A DNA stretch of 15,669 bases from SIAJ01 sp036266155 (GCA_036266155.1 DATANR010000014.1:1-15669), one strand, 5' to 3'. Numbered from the stretch's first letter, positions 7,747-14,702 are shown. Notes: a model not told the origin generated them from the sequence alone. Made by a program: numbers and translations.

Positions 7747-8190
7747 TTCGAAACTCGACGAGCCAGTCTTTGCCAATGACGACACCAGGCAGACTCGATT
7801 TGTCCCGGATTCAAGGTACGTGTATCTTGACCGGATGTCCCCGCCCGCCAGTGACGCGGACCTGGCACGGGCTCTCTCGGACCCGGGCTGGCGGGGCGCG
7901 ATGAGGTGCTCGAGAAACTGGACCATTCGCGGGCCCGGCGGTGTCAGAATCGCGCCACTAGAGCGATGGATCTGCAGTTAGGTTGAGGCCGTCAAGCTGT
8001 CAGTGGACGGGCTCGACCAATTCGTGTTTGCAGACAAAGAGCACTGTAAGCCGGACGGCATACGCCAGGTCAGTCTCGCAGGTAGCGGCCACGCATGGGC
8101 CACCTCCAACGGCCGAACGGGCAATCTCCAGGCTAACAGATGCAAGCGAATTTCGTATCCGTCCGATGAACGACGGTCTTGCTCCGTCGA
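7747..8190. other. intergenic stretch with traces of decayed coding sequence
   Basis: No gene is supported. Short coding-like runs appear in shifting frames: around 7835-7905 one frame reads SDADLARALSDPGW, and near 7890 another takes over with a RDEVLEKLDHSRARR run to a TGA at about 7982. A further frame then reads SVDGLDQFVFADKEH. None has a start with a ribosome binding site and I recognise no domain. It looks like degenerate genic DNA between the caspase cluster and the first insertion-sequence remnant. Confidence 0.4.
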
Positions 8191-8573
8191 GTAAGTTCGG
8201 GGTTTCCTTTCCGGAGACCTCGACATGGCTCGGCACCAGCGTGACCTGAAGCGTGAGCAGATTTGGCGACGGCATTTCGAGCGGCAGCGTGCCAGTGGCT
8301 TGACCGTTCGCGCTTACTGCTGCGACCACGACCTACATGAATCCGCTTTCTATTTTTGGCGACGTGTCGTCACCGAACGTGACGGCGCAGCCAGCAAGGC
8401 GAACGCGCCGGCGTTCGTGCCGATCACGGTTGTCGAAGCGCCAGCCGCACGTAACGATTCGCCGATCGACATTCACCTCGCCGGTGGACGCCGCATCCGG
8501 ATTCGACCCGGTTGCGACCGCGATGTCATTGGATGTCATTGGGCGCTTCAGAACGGTTCTCCCGCACTTTTGA
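8191..8573 (+). mobile_element. IS66-type element, left-end fragment
   Basis: The stretch carries an IS66-type orfA (HTH protein) preceded by GTAAG at 8191, which matches the 5'-GTAA start common for IS66 terminal repeats. No tnpB or tnpC follows; ISL3-type sequence begins within about 70 bases of the orfA end. The element is therefore a fragment. The outer boundary rests on the short GTAAG match and the right boundary on the reconstructed orfA stop, so both are approximate. Confidence 0.55.
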
Positions 8574-8593
8574 TGAATGTCGGCTGCGTATAA
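8225..8593 (+). pseudogene. tnpA: IS66-type orfA (TnpA-like HTH protein), frameshifted near its end
   Basis: The frame reads 122 residues from ATG 8225, preceded by GGAG at 8213-8216. The N-terminal part (QIWRRHFERQRASGLTVRAY, then a FYFWRR run) is the helix-turn-helix pattern of the IS66 accessory protein TnpA, and the later PAFVPITVVEA and IHLAGGRRIRIRPG segments match the usual second half of that family. At 8522-8541 the 10-mer GATGTCATTG is present twice in tandem. Removing one copy restores a frame that continues RDVIGRFRTVLPHF and stops at TGA 8571-8573. With the duplication the frame reads on to 8593 with an unrelated tail. The family's partners TnpB and TnpC are missing, so the gene is most likely inactive. 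Confidence 0.65.
8522..8541 (+). repeat. 10-bp tandem duplication inside IS66 orfA
   Basis: GATGTCATTG occurs at 8522-8531 and again at 8532-8541 with no bases between. Ten bases is not a multiple of three, so it shifts the orfA frame. Confidence 0.95.
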
Positions 8594-10264
8594 TTGGGCG
8601 GGGAAATTGGAGATTTCCCGTTTCCGCTTGTTCAGGGACAATGAACCTCGTGGCGACCGTCGATCCTTTCGGTTTGTTTGTTGACTCGACCGTTCTCAAG
8701 CTGGAAAGAGTCACACTCGATGAAGGCTTTGTTACCTTCCATCTGCGAGCGATAGCGGCAACAAGTTGCTGCCCCGCCTGCGGGCAATCCACTGCGCGGA
8801 TTCACAGTCGATATCAGCGCTTGCTGGCCGACTTGCCGGCACACGGCGGTTCGATTCGCATCGAACTTGGTGTCCGCCGGTTCTTTTGCGCTTCGGCAGA
8901 CTGTCCAAGACGCATTTTCACCGAGCGACTGCCGACGATTGTCACCCCGCATGCACGCACGACGTCGCGGCTGCACTCTACACATCGCGACATCGGCCTG
9001 GCCTTGGGCGGTGAGGCCGGTTCCCGGCTCGCCAGACGGCTGGCGATGCCGACCAGTCCCGACACTCTCCTGCGCCGAGTTCGGCACGCGCCTCTCCCAC
9101 GTCGTGCGAAGGTGCGCGTTCTCGGCGTTGATGATTGGGCGTTCCGCAAAGGCCACAACTACGGCATGATTCTCTGCGACCTGGAAGAAGGCCGTCCAAT
9201 TGAACTATTGCCGGAGCGTTCGGCCGATGCGCTCTGCAATTGGCTGAAAGACCACGCCGAGGTGGAGATCGTCAGTCGTGATCGCGGCGATGACATGATT
9301 CGTGGGGCGACGGCGGGTGCTCTCCAGGCCACGCAGGTCGCCGACCGCTGGCACCTATTGCGGAACCTGCGCGACGCCCTCGTCGGGACTGTGGATCGTC
9401 ACCGTCCCGAAATTCGCCGGGCCGCTCAAGACTCGGCGACGAACTGCTCGCCAGAGCCGGTCGCCACCGAAGCAATGATTCCGCAGTCGCCGGCCACCAT
9501 CAAAGAACCGACCGGTAGCGAAGCACCGGCCGCAGCATCGGCAGCGCGCGCTCGCCGATTGGAACTCTACGAGCAAGTGCGTGCATTGCATCGGCAGAGT
9601 CTCTCGGCTCGGGCAATCGCCGATCGTCTGAAGGTCCACAAGGATACTGTTCGGCGGTTCCTGGCCGCCGACACATTTCCCGAGCGGGCCGAACGCTCCT
9701 ACGAACGAGGCACCGACCCCCATGTCGAGCACTTAAAGCGACGCTGGTCCGAGGGGTGTCACAACGCGAAGCTGCTGTTTCAGGAATTGCAGGCCCTCGG
9801 CTTCATCGGGTCCTATTACATGGTGCGGCGCCAACTTGCGGTCTGGCGCAAGGCCAAGCAGCGGAGTTCATCGCAGGCGTCCGCGCAGCCGCCCTCCTTG
9901 CCGATCGGCAAACTGTCGTCGCGGCGGGTGGCGAGCTTGTTGCTCAAAGACGTCACTGACCAAGAGCCCGAAGAACGGACGTTCGTCATGACGCTCAAGG
10001 ACAGTTGTCCAGAGCTGAAGGCCGCAGTCGACTCCGCCCAGGCGTTCACGACCATGGTCCGCGATCGGAAGGAAAAATCCTGGGAGGATTGGCTCACGCA
10101 GGTGATCGCGCCCGGCGGGGTCAAGGAAATGCGGACGTTTGCCGAGGGACTCAAGCGGGACGAGGCGGCGGTTCGAGCTGCTCTACGACTGAAGTGGAGC
10201 AACGGGCCAGTTGAAGGTGCGGTCAATCGGCTGAAAACGATTAAGCGGCAAATGTATGGACGGG
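8574..10264 (+). mobile_element. ISL3-type element, truncated at its right end
   Basis: The stretch is dominated by an ISL3-type transposase gene. The right end is cut at 10264, exactly where the IS21-type terminal repeat begins. No continuation of the ISL3 gene is visible beyond the IS21 element's other end at 12762. The left boundary must lie between the IS66 orfA end and ATG 8641 but I could not fix it, because the matching right terminal repeat is gone. Confidence 0.6.
8601..8619 (+). other. hairpin just upstream of the ISL3 transposase gene
   Basis: GGGAAAT (8601-8607) and ATTTCCC (8613-8619) form a perfect 7-bp stem with a 5-base loop. It ends 21 bases before ATG 8641. It could damp read-through transcription into the transposase gene or belong to the element's left end. 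Confidence 0.4.
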
Positions 10265-10317
10265 TGTTCGGCGACAATCGTTTCTCCCCTTTAGCGACAA
10301 TTAGAATTCCCCACTGA
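8641..10317 (+). CDS. ISL3-type transposase, 3' end replaced by IS21 terminus
   Basis: This 558-residue frame matches ISL3-family transposases. A zinc-finger-like N-terminus has C44/C47 and C83/C88. The catalytic domain starts at VLGVDDWAFRKGHNYG (first Asp D164), with the second Asp in VSRDRG (D214) and the likely Glu in NGPVEGAVNRLK (E525). A long insertion (about 265-410) holds a helix-turn-helix (SARAIADRLKVHKDTVRRFL). The family usually continues after RQMYGR with a short conserved helix; here residues 542-558 are encoded by the terminal repeat of the adjacent IS21 element, so about 15 native residues are missing. An in-frame start far upstream (8512) exists, but ATG 8641 fits the family's N-terminus; AGGGA before it is unusually close. 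Activity is doubtful. Confidence 0.8.
   Translation: MNLVATVDPFGLFVDSTVLKLERVTLDEGFVTFHLRAIAATSCCPACGQSTARIHSRYQRLLADLPAHGGSIRIELGVRRFFCASADCPRRIFTERLPTIVTPHARTTSRLHSTHRDIGLALGGEAGSRLARRLAMPTSPDTLLRRVRHAPLPRRAKVRVLGVDDWAFRKGHNYGMILCDLEEGRPIELLPERSADALCNWLKDHAEVEIVSRDRGDDMIRGATAGALQATQVADRWHLLRNLRDALVGTVDRHRPEIRRAAQDSATNCSPEPVATEAMIPQSPATIKEPTGSEAPAAASAARARRLELYEQVRALHRQSLSARAIADRLKVHKDTVRRFLAADTFPERAERSYERGTDPHVEHLKRRWSEGCHNAKLLFQELQALGFIGSYYMVRRQLAVWRKAKQRSSSQASAQPPSLPIGKLSSRRVASLLLKDVTDQEPEERTFVMTLKDSCPELKAAVDSAQAFTTMVRDRKEKSWEDWLTQVIAPGGVKEMRTFAEGLKRDEAAVRAALRLKWSNGPVEGAVNRLKTIKRQMYGRVFGDNRFSPLATIRIPH
10265..10312 (+). repeat. IS21 terminal inverted repeat, istB side
   Basis: It begins TGTTCGGCGACAAT and holds two direct units, GCGACAAT at 10271 and 10294, 23 bases apart, each followed by TCCCC. 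The inner 17 bases (CGACAATTAGAATTCCC) are identical to the other end; the outer 26 bases differ at seven positions. Confidence 0.9.
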
Positions 10318-12661
10318 GTCGTGTCAGGATGTCGTTGTCGCCGGCGATTCGGGATCGTTGCTCTTCGCCTTCTTGGCGTCCTTCGCACTCTCCAAGCGGA
10401 AGCTGGGTACGTTCAGCTCCACGATCACGCTGTGATGCACCAGGCGATCGATCGCCGCCGCCGTGGTCATCGGGTCTTTGAAGATCGCCGTCCATTGCGA
10501 GAACGGCAAGTTGCTGGTCAGCAGCACGCTGCCGCGCTCGTAGCGCTCGGCCAGGAGAGTGAACAGGACTTCCATTTCTTCGCGGCTCTGTTGCACGTAG
10601 CCAAGGTCGTCGATGACGAGCGCCTCGTAGCCCGCCAGTTTCTTCAGGAAGCGCTCGAGCTTGAGGTCGCGCTTGGCGGCGAGCAGATCTTGCACCAAGA
10701 GACTGGTGGTCGTGAACAGCACCGGATGCCCCTGTAACACGAGTTGCTCGGCAACGGCGCACAGGGCGTGGGTCTTTCCCGAACCGGGCTTCCCAAAAAC
10801 CAAAACGTTTTCGCGGCGCTTCAAGAAGCTGCCGTCGCGCAGCGTCTGGAACTGTTGTTGCACGTTCTTCGGCAGACGCGACCAACGGAACTGATCCCAG
10901 GTCTTGCCGCTCGGTAGTCGCGACGCTGTCGCCAGGCGGCGAATCCGGCCCTGCGTCCGCGCTTCGCATTCGCGGTTCGTCAGCGCCTCCAGGTACTGCG
11001 GGTAGCTCAGGTTCTCCCGCGCTGCTTGATCGGCCTGGCTCTGAAAGTGATCCCGGAACGCCGGCAGGCGCAGTTCCCGCAACTGTTCCGTCAGCCGATC
11101 CTTCGCCGACGGCGGCGGTGTCGCATGGTTCGGCGGCGCTCCATCCGCCTGGTTCGTTCGCGTCTTCGCCATGAGTCTCCTCCGTGAGTGTGAGCAAGCC
11201 ATCGAACTCGGTCAAATCCGGCAGCTCCACGACGACCGTCGTCGCGGCCGGCAGTTCCGTACTCGCCTTCGCCAGCGTGAGCACCGCCTCGACGGTGAAC
11301 TTGCCATCGCCGGCCAAGAGCACACGCAATGCATCGTCAACAGCCACCTCACTGTTGTGGGCCGCATGATGCAGGATCTTCAAGTAGTCCTTGGCGCCGC
11401 GGCGTTCGTCGCGGCCGGCGCAGAACCGATCGTAAGCAATGCGGAAACGCGTCGTTGGAAACAGATCGTCGCGGTAGGCATAATTGGCGAAGGCGCCCGG
11501 CTTGCGCACCAGCGAATCGATGACGTGGCGATAGTGCACGGCATGTTGGTCGCGACCCACCAGGCGCGGCAACGTGTCCACCTGCTGGTCGGCGTACCAG
11601 ACCTCGACGCGGTCGGCGAACAGCCGGGCCTCGACCTGCGCGCCGCACAGACGACTGTGCACCGAATAGGTATTGCGCTGAATGTGCATCAGGCTGCCCG
11701 AATCGACACGACAGCGCACCTTCAGACACGACGACAACCGTGCGTCGGGCAAATCGCGCAAGGCGCGCAACTCCTCGGTGAAGCGATCGTGGCGGCCGGC
11801 GTTCCGCGTCGCCGTGATCTGCTGCAAGAAATTCCCATACTCTTCGCGACTGGCGAAATCGCGACTGCCGCGGAGCAGCAACGCTTGCTCGACAGCAGTC
11901 TTGAAGTGCCCGTGCGACGACTCGGCGTCGCCGTTCTCGTGCGCCTGTCGCACATTGATCCGCTGGCCGGACAGGCCGTAGTGCGCCAGCAAGTCACGAT
12001 AGCGCGTCTGGAATTCCCGCTTTGCCGACAGGTTGTTCACCGCGGCGCTCAAGCTATCGCTGCGATGCCGCGAGGGCACGCCGCCGAGTTCCCACAGCGC
12101 GTTCTGCAAGCCGTCCGACAGGGCCTCGAATGATTCCGAGGCGCATACCGTCACCGACTCCCAGTTCGAGTACGTCAGCACGAAGTGGTAGACCAGGTGA
12201 TCGAACGGCTGACCGGTGATCGTGATGCCCAGCGTGTTCATCGAGGTGAAGTCGGACGCGGCCAGATCGCCGGGCTGGTGGATCTGTCGGAAGACGATGG
12301 TCTTGCCTGGTCCGTGTGTAGCGCGCCATTGCCGCACGCGGCGCTCGAAGGTGCGCCGATGCGAATCGAGAAACTGGCCCGGATACGTCTGCCGCAACCA
12401 GTCGAAGAGCGTTTTGGCGCGCAAGCGTGGCTCGGCTCGAAGCCGTTCTTCGACCTCGGGCCAAACAGCGGCAAAGGGATCAAGCCGGGTGCGGTAGGTC
12501 CGCGGCACCGCCGCTTTCTTGCGGGCGCTGGGCAGCGTCTTTTGCTCGCGGTAATGTCGGGCCGTTTTGGGGCTCATGCCAGCTCTCCGTGCCGCCATGT
12601 CCAGGGAAATTCCCAAGACGAGTTCGCGGTGCAGTCGCCGCACCTGGCCATCCGTAACCAT
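10301..12661 (-). CDS. istA: IS21 transposase IstA, frame open through all of istB
   Basis: IstA is the DDE transposase of IS21 elements and acts with IstB. The ATG at 12661 has GGGAGGG a few bases upstream on the coding strand. An N-terminal helix-turn-helix (about residues 5-40, GISLDMAARRAGMSPKTARHY) binds the ends. The catalytic residues are D137 (ASDFTSMN), D202 (RHRSDSLS) and E247 in AHENGDAESSHGHFK. The core similarity ends near residue 496 (DLTEFDGLLTLTEE), exactly where istB begins. The frame has no stop there and continues 290 codons out of frame across istB, stopping at TAA 10301-10303 in the inner terminal repeat, for 786 residues in total. IstA proteins are usually about 400-520 residues, so the extension is abnormal. 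Either the original stop was lost or the tail is tolerated; translation past 11170 is unproven. Confidence 0.85.
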   Translation of the reverse strand: MVTDGQVRRLHRELVLGISLDMAARRAGMSPKTARHYREQKTLPSARKKAAVPRTYRTRLDPFAAVWPEVEERLRAEPRLRAKTLFDWLRQTYPGQFLDSHRRTFERRVRQWRATHGPGKTIVFRQIHQPGDLAASDFTSMNTLGITITGQPFDHLVYHFVLTYSNWESVTVCASESFEALSDGLQNALWELGGVPSRHRSDSLSAAVNNLSAKREFQTRYRDLLAHYGLSGQRINVRQAHENGDAESSHGHFKTAVEQALLLRGSRDFASREEYGNFLQQITATRNAGRHDRFTEELRALRDLPDARLSSCLKVRCRVDSGSLMHIQRNTYSVHSRLCGAQVEARLFADRVEVWYADQQVDTLPRLVGRDQHAVHYRHVIDSLVRKPGAFANYAYRDDLFPTTRFRIAYDRFCAGRDERRGAKDYLKILHHAAHNSEVAVDDALRVLLAGDGKFTVEAVLTLAKASTELPAATTVVVELPDLTEFDGLLTLTEETHGEDANEPGGWSAAEPCDTAAVGEGSADGTVAGTAPAGVPGSLSEPGRSSSAGEPELPAVPGGADEPRMRSADAGPDSPPGDSVATTERQDLGSVPLVASAEERATTVPDAARRQLLEAPRKRFGFWEARFGKDPRPVRRCRATRVTGASGAVHDHQSLGARSARRQARPQARALPEETGGLRGARHRRPWLRATEPRRNGSPVHSPGRALRARQRAADQQLAVLAMDGDLQRPDDHGGGDRSPGASQRDRGAERTQLPLGECEGRQEGEEQRSRIAGDNDILTRLSGEF
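10324..11172 (-). CDS. istB: IS21 helper ATPase IstB
   Basis: This 282-residue AAA+ ATPase is the helper of IstA and promotes target selection and strand transfer. Walker A is GKPGSGKT (residues 127-134), Walker B is LVIDDLG (185-191), and LLTSNLPF (217-224) matches the sensor region of the IstB/DnaC group. The ATG at 11172 is chosen because GGAGGAG lies five to six bases upstream on the coding strand; an upstream ATG at 11202 would add ten residues with no ribosome binding site. The length and all motifs are normal, so the gene looks intact. It overlaps the extended istA frame along its whole length in a different frame, and is probably translated from the same transcript by coupling. Confidence 0.9.
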   Translation of the reverse strand: MAKTRTNQADGAPPNHATPPPSAKDRLTEQLRELRLPAFRDHFQSQADQAARENLSYPQYLEALTNRECEARTQGRIRRLATASRLPSGKTWDQFRWSRLPKNVQQQFQTLRDGSFLKRRENVLVFGKPGSGKTHALCAVAEQLVLQGHPVLFTTTSLLVQDLLAAKRDLKLERFLKKLAGYEALVIDDLGYVQQSREEMEVLFTLLAERYERGSVLLTSNLPFSQWTAIFKDPMTTAAAIDRLVHHSVIVELNVPSFRLESAKDAKKAKSNDPESPATTTS

Positions 12662-12714
12662 CGCATCCCTCCCAAATTGCGGGAGTTACGCTTATGACCG
12701 GATGTTCAAAAAGA

Positions 12715-12762
12715 GGGAATTCTAATTGTCGGTACCAGGGGAAAACCAATTGACGCTAGACA
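12715..12762 (-). repeat. IS21 terminal inverted repeat, istA side
   Basis: Read on the minus strand from 12762 it begins TGTCTAGCGTCAATTGG and continues to CCGACAATTAGAATTCCC. It is the inverted partner of 10265-10312, with one extra base between its two units. Confidence 0.9.
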
Positions 12763-13017
12763 CAGTCTCTAGGCAAACAGTATTTGCACATGTGGCAGGA
12801 GTTAACGAAACAGGAGCGATCAGCGCGGATGGAGATGAAAAAATCTACATTCGTTGTTCACGTACTATGCTCGTAGTGGATTGCCGCCTGCGAGCCGCCG
12901 CTAACGACAGCCTGGACGAAATCAAGGGATCGTCATCTGAAAGCAGTTAGAGAACGATCCGACCGCGGAGCGATTTCGTTCGGGTTTGGTCCAGGCGAAA
13001 ACCATCGAAGATGGCGT
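12763..13017. other. flank of the IS21 element with no supported gene
   Basis: A 74-codon plus-strand frame starts inside the IS21 end and runs to 12950, but it has no ribosome binding site and no recognised domain. No ISL3 sequence resumes here, and no copy of the left flank of the IS21 element is visible. Confidence 0.4.
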
Positions 13018-13185
13018 CCGTACAGGCGAACTCTGTTGCCGCGCCGATGGGTCGTCGAACTAAGTTTTGGTTGGTTCGGTCGCTTTCGCCGTCCGGCGCG
13101 GGACTACGAGCGGCTCATGAGACGCTTGCTGGATGGCACTCGGTCGCCTTCATCCTCTTGCTGCTGGGAAAGTTTGGGTTCTCAA
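13018..13185 (+). pseudogene. IS5-type transposase, C-terminal remnant with a frameshift
   Basis: From 13033 the frame reads LLPRRWVVELSFGWFGRFRR, then ARDYERL. This is the signature around the catalytic Glu of IS5-type DDE transposases (usual form WVVERTFAWLGRFRRL-ARDYERL). At about 13116 the similarity jumps to another frame, which continues HETLAGWHSVAFILLLLGKF, the usual final helix of the family. The rest of the transposase and both element ends are absent or unrecognisable. The catalytic Glu (in WVVE) survives, but the following Arg is replaced by Leu. It is a dead fragment that marks another old insertion. Confidence 0.65.
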
Positions 13186-13200
13186 GTGCCATAACAGGCT

Positions 13201-14079
13201 CTAGGGCACTGACACCGCTTCCCCTCCGGCCCGGGAGGCCAGGGACGGGAGAATGTCATTAATCGCGTACGACAAGAATCGTACGGAACCATCGGCCATC
13301 AGGAAATTCGCTCCACCCGGGTGCAATGACCACATGTGGAATGCGTCGCATTGATCGTCAACCCGACCTGCCCGGAATTCGTACGGGCCCTCCGGGCAGC
13401 CCCGACCGTAGATCGATTGGTTGTTCGGACGGGCGGACAGAAGCATGTCCGCGTCCCCGTCCTTGTTCTGTCCCCACCCAGCATACCACCAACCGAGCAC
13501 CAAATCATGGCTTGGCGGTCGCTCGCCGACCGCCAACGTGTTCGAAGTTCCGTCGGTGATTTCCGCCAGCAAGACGTGCGAGTTAAGATAAAGGACTCCG
13601 TCCAGGGACGAACTGCGGGAGCCGGTGACGCCCAAATATGACGTAAACGCTCGCATCACCTCTTGCGGTCCGACTGCCCGAGCCTGCCGAACCCGGTCGT
13701 CCGCCGGGCAGGCGAAGGAACGGACCGGTGTGCGGAGGCCCGCGTGGGGCGGATCCCGCATGAAGTTTCGTTCCTGCCGGAAGGCAGCCACAGCCTCCCG
13801 AAAGAGGGCCTCCTGCTCCAAATATGGCAGCAAGCGAAGGCACCAGCTGGCGAAGGGCATCGGCTCCGTCGGTCGGTCGTCGCTCACTCCTGCGGGCAGG
13901 TGGCCCACCGAGTCGTGGTACTGGTGGAGAGCCAGACCGATCTGTTTCAGGTTATTTTGGCACGATGTCCGCCCTGCCGCCGCCCGGACCTTTTGGACAG
14001 CCCCGAGCAGAAGTCCGCTCAGCAGCGTCATCACTGCGATCACTACAAGAAGTTCAACGAGACTCATCGCGCGTCGCAT
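13201..14079 (-). CDS. DUF1559 pseudopilin-like protein with C-terminal H-X9-DG motif
   Basis: This 292-residue protein belongs to the large planctomycete DUF1559 group of type II/IV pilin-like proteins. It has a class III (prepilin) leader: a short basic start followed by MSLVELLVVIAVMTLLSGLLL, with the conserved Glu at +5 of the mature form and Ala, not the usual Gly, at -1. NNLKQIGLALHQYHDS (about 42-57) is the family signature after the helix. ACPADD, TDGTSNTL and the closing H253-x9-D263-G264 motif complete the pattern. These proteins are thought to sit in the envelope as surface pseudopilins. Three in-frame ATGs exist (14091, 14079, 14067); 14079 has GGGGGC four bases upstream and gives the best leader. 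It is the last gene of a minus-strand run, 143 bases after the cysteine-rich gene. Confidence 0.85.
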   Translation of the reverse strand: MRRAMSLVELLVVIAVMTLLSGLLLGAVQKVRAAAGRTSCQNNLKQIGLALHQYHDSVGHLPAGVSDDRPTEPMPFASWCLRLLPYLEQEALFREAVAAFRQERNFMRDPPHAGLRTPVRSFACPADDRVRQARAVGPQEVMRAFTSYLGVTGSRSSSLDGVLYLNSHVLLAEITDGTSNTLAVGERPPSHDLVLGWWYAGWGQNKDGDADMLLSARPNNQSIYGRGCPEGPYEFRAGRVDDQCDAFHMWSLHPGGANFLMADGSVRFLSYAINDILPSLASRAGGEAVSVP

Positions 14080-14158
14080 TCGAGCCCCCATTCTGACCCC
14101 GCAGGCAACGTCCCGCAGGCGCGGGCAAGCATCTGGGGCGGGCAGCCGCCGGGCCGAA

Positions 14159-14178
14159 GGGGCGGGCGCAACCGCCCC
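14159..14178 (-). other. GC-rich hairpin between the cysteine-rich and DUF1559 genes
   Basis: GGGGCGG (14159-14165) pairs with CCGCCCC (14172-14178) across a 6-base loop. It lies 45 bases after the stop of the cysteine-rich gene on the minus strand and has no U-run. It may slow transcription or protect the upstream message. Confidence 0.4.
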
Positions 14179-14222
14179 GCAGCCCGTCCCCTCAACACGC
14201 CACTCCCACCCCAACTTGCACA

Positions 14223-14642
14223 TTACGGCGGTCCCGTTCCACATCCTGTCCGCATGGCCCGTAAGCTCGAATTCACCTCAAGAGCAACAATTATGGCGTC
14301 CGCCGCGTTGCATCCCTCTTTCTCGTAGCACGTCGGCAAACTGCCAGCGTTCGCGAACCAACAGGTGATGTCGCTGGTGTAGCAGTCCCCATCGGACGAC
14401 GTCCGCACACAATACCGATACTGTGAGCCGGTGATCTGGACCCAGACCGGATAGCTCACACTCTGCTTGCCGTTCTTGTCGTACGTGTACACTGGGGTGC
14501 ACCCGTTGCAGTCCGACGGTCCGATGCACTCGCACCCGAAGCACGGCCCTGGAGCGGCCGACATCGATGCGGTTGACACTGCTACGAGGGCCGCGGCGAG
14601 TACCGCGAAGCCATACCATCGACCTAGCCGAATCTTGAACAT
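14223..14642 (-). CDS. cysteine-rich secreted protein of unknown function
   Basis: This 139-residue protein starts at ATG 14642, preceded by AAGGGAG six bases upstream; earlier in-frame starts lack such a site. Residues 1-29 form a signal peptide (MFKIRLGRWYGFAVLAAALV, cleaved near SMSA). The mature 110 residues hold eleven cysteines at 34, 37, 39, 45, 48, 78, 87, 94, 105, 111 and 134. The first five cluster in a short CFGCEC...DCNGC segment like a small disulfide knot or metal site. The odd count leaves one unpaired, so dimerisation, a metal site or lipidation is possible, although there is no lipobox. I know no family for it. It lies between the membrane-anchored gene and the DUF1559 gene on the same strand, so it may be an envelope or pseudopilus-associated partner. 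Confidence 0.75.
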   Translation of the reverse strand: MFKIRLGRWYGFAVLAAALVAVSTASMSAAPGPCFGCECIGPSDCNGCTPVYTYDKNGKQSVSYPVWVQITGSQYRYCVRTSSDGDCYTSDITCWFANAGSLPTCYEKEGCNAADAIIVALEVNSSLRAMRTGCGTGPP

Positions 14643-14678
14643 GGACACTCCCTTGGTCATGAGTAGACAACTGGATAG

Positions 14679-14702
14679 CCGGGGCAGCGTCTGCTGCCCC
14701 GG
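14679..14702 (-). terminator. perfect 10-bp hairpin downstream of the membrane-anchored gene
   Basis: CCGGGGCAGC (14679-14688) and GCTGCCCCGG (14693-14702) form a perfect stem with a 4-base loop, eight bases beyond the TAG stop at 14710-14712 on the minus strand. There is no U-run, and the next gene's ribosome binding site follows about 25 bases later. It may be a partial terminator or an mRNA-stabilising element that sets different levels of the flanking genes. Confidence 0.55.

Larger units (their letters stand above)
10265..12762 (-). mobile_element. IS21-type insertion sequence, complete, 2498 bp
   Basis: Two genes, istA and istB, lie on the minus strand between ends that begin TGT and match in inverted orientation over 48 bases. 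The 2.5 kb length fits the IS21 family. Each end carries two spaced copies of a CGACAAT-type unit, as expected for the family's multiple terminal repeats. No target-site duplication is visible: the flanks are ATGGACGGG on one side and CAGTCTCT on the other. That suggests a deletion or recombination next to the element after insertion. Confidence 0.85.

Noticed and set aside
9816..10388. A 190-codon minus-strand frame over the ISL3-IS21 junction
   Set aside because: It crosses an insertion-sequence boundary and is antisense to the ISL3 transposase, so it cannot be an ancestral gene.
11171..12133. A 320-codon plus-strand frame antisense to istA
   Set aside because: istA on the opposite strand has a full DDE triad and family-wide similarity. 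The antisense frame has no recognisable domain.
12726..12950. A 74-codon frame starting inside the IS21 end
   Set aside because: It has no ribosome binding site, starts within a terminal repeat, and shows no domain or export signal.
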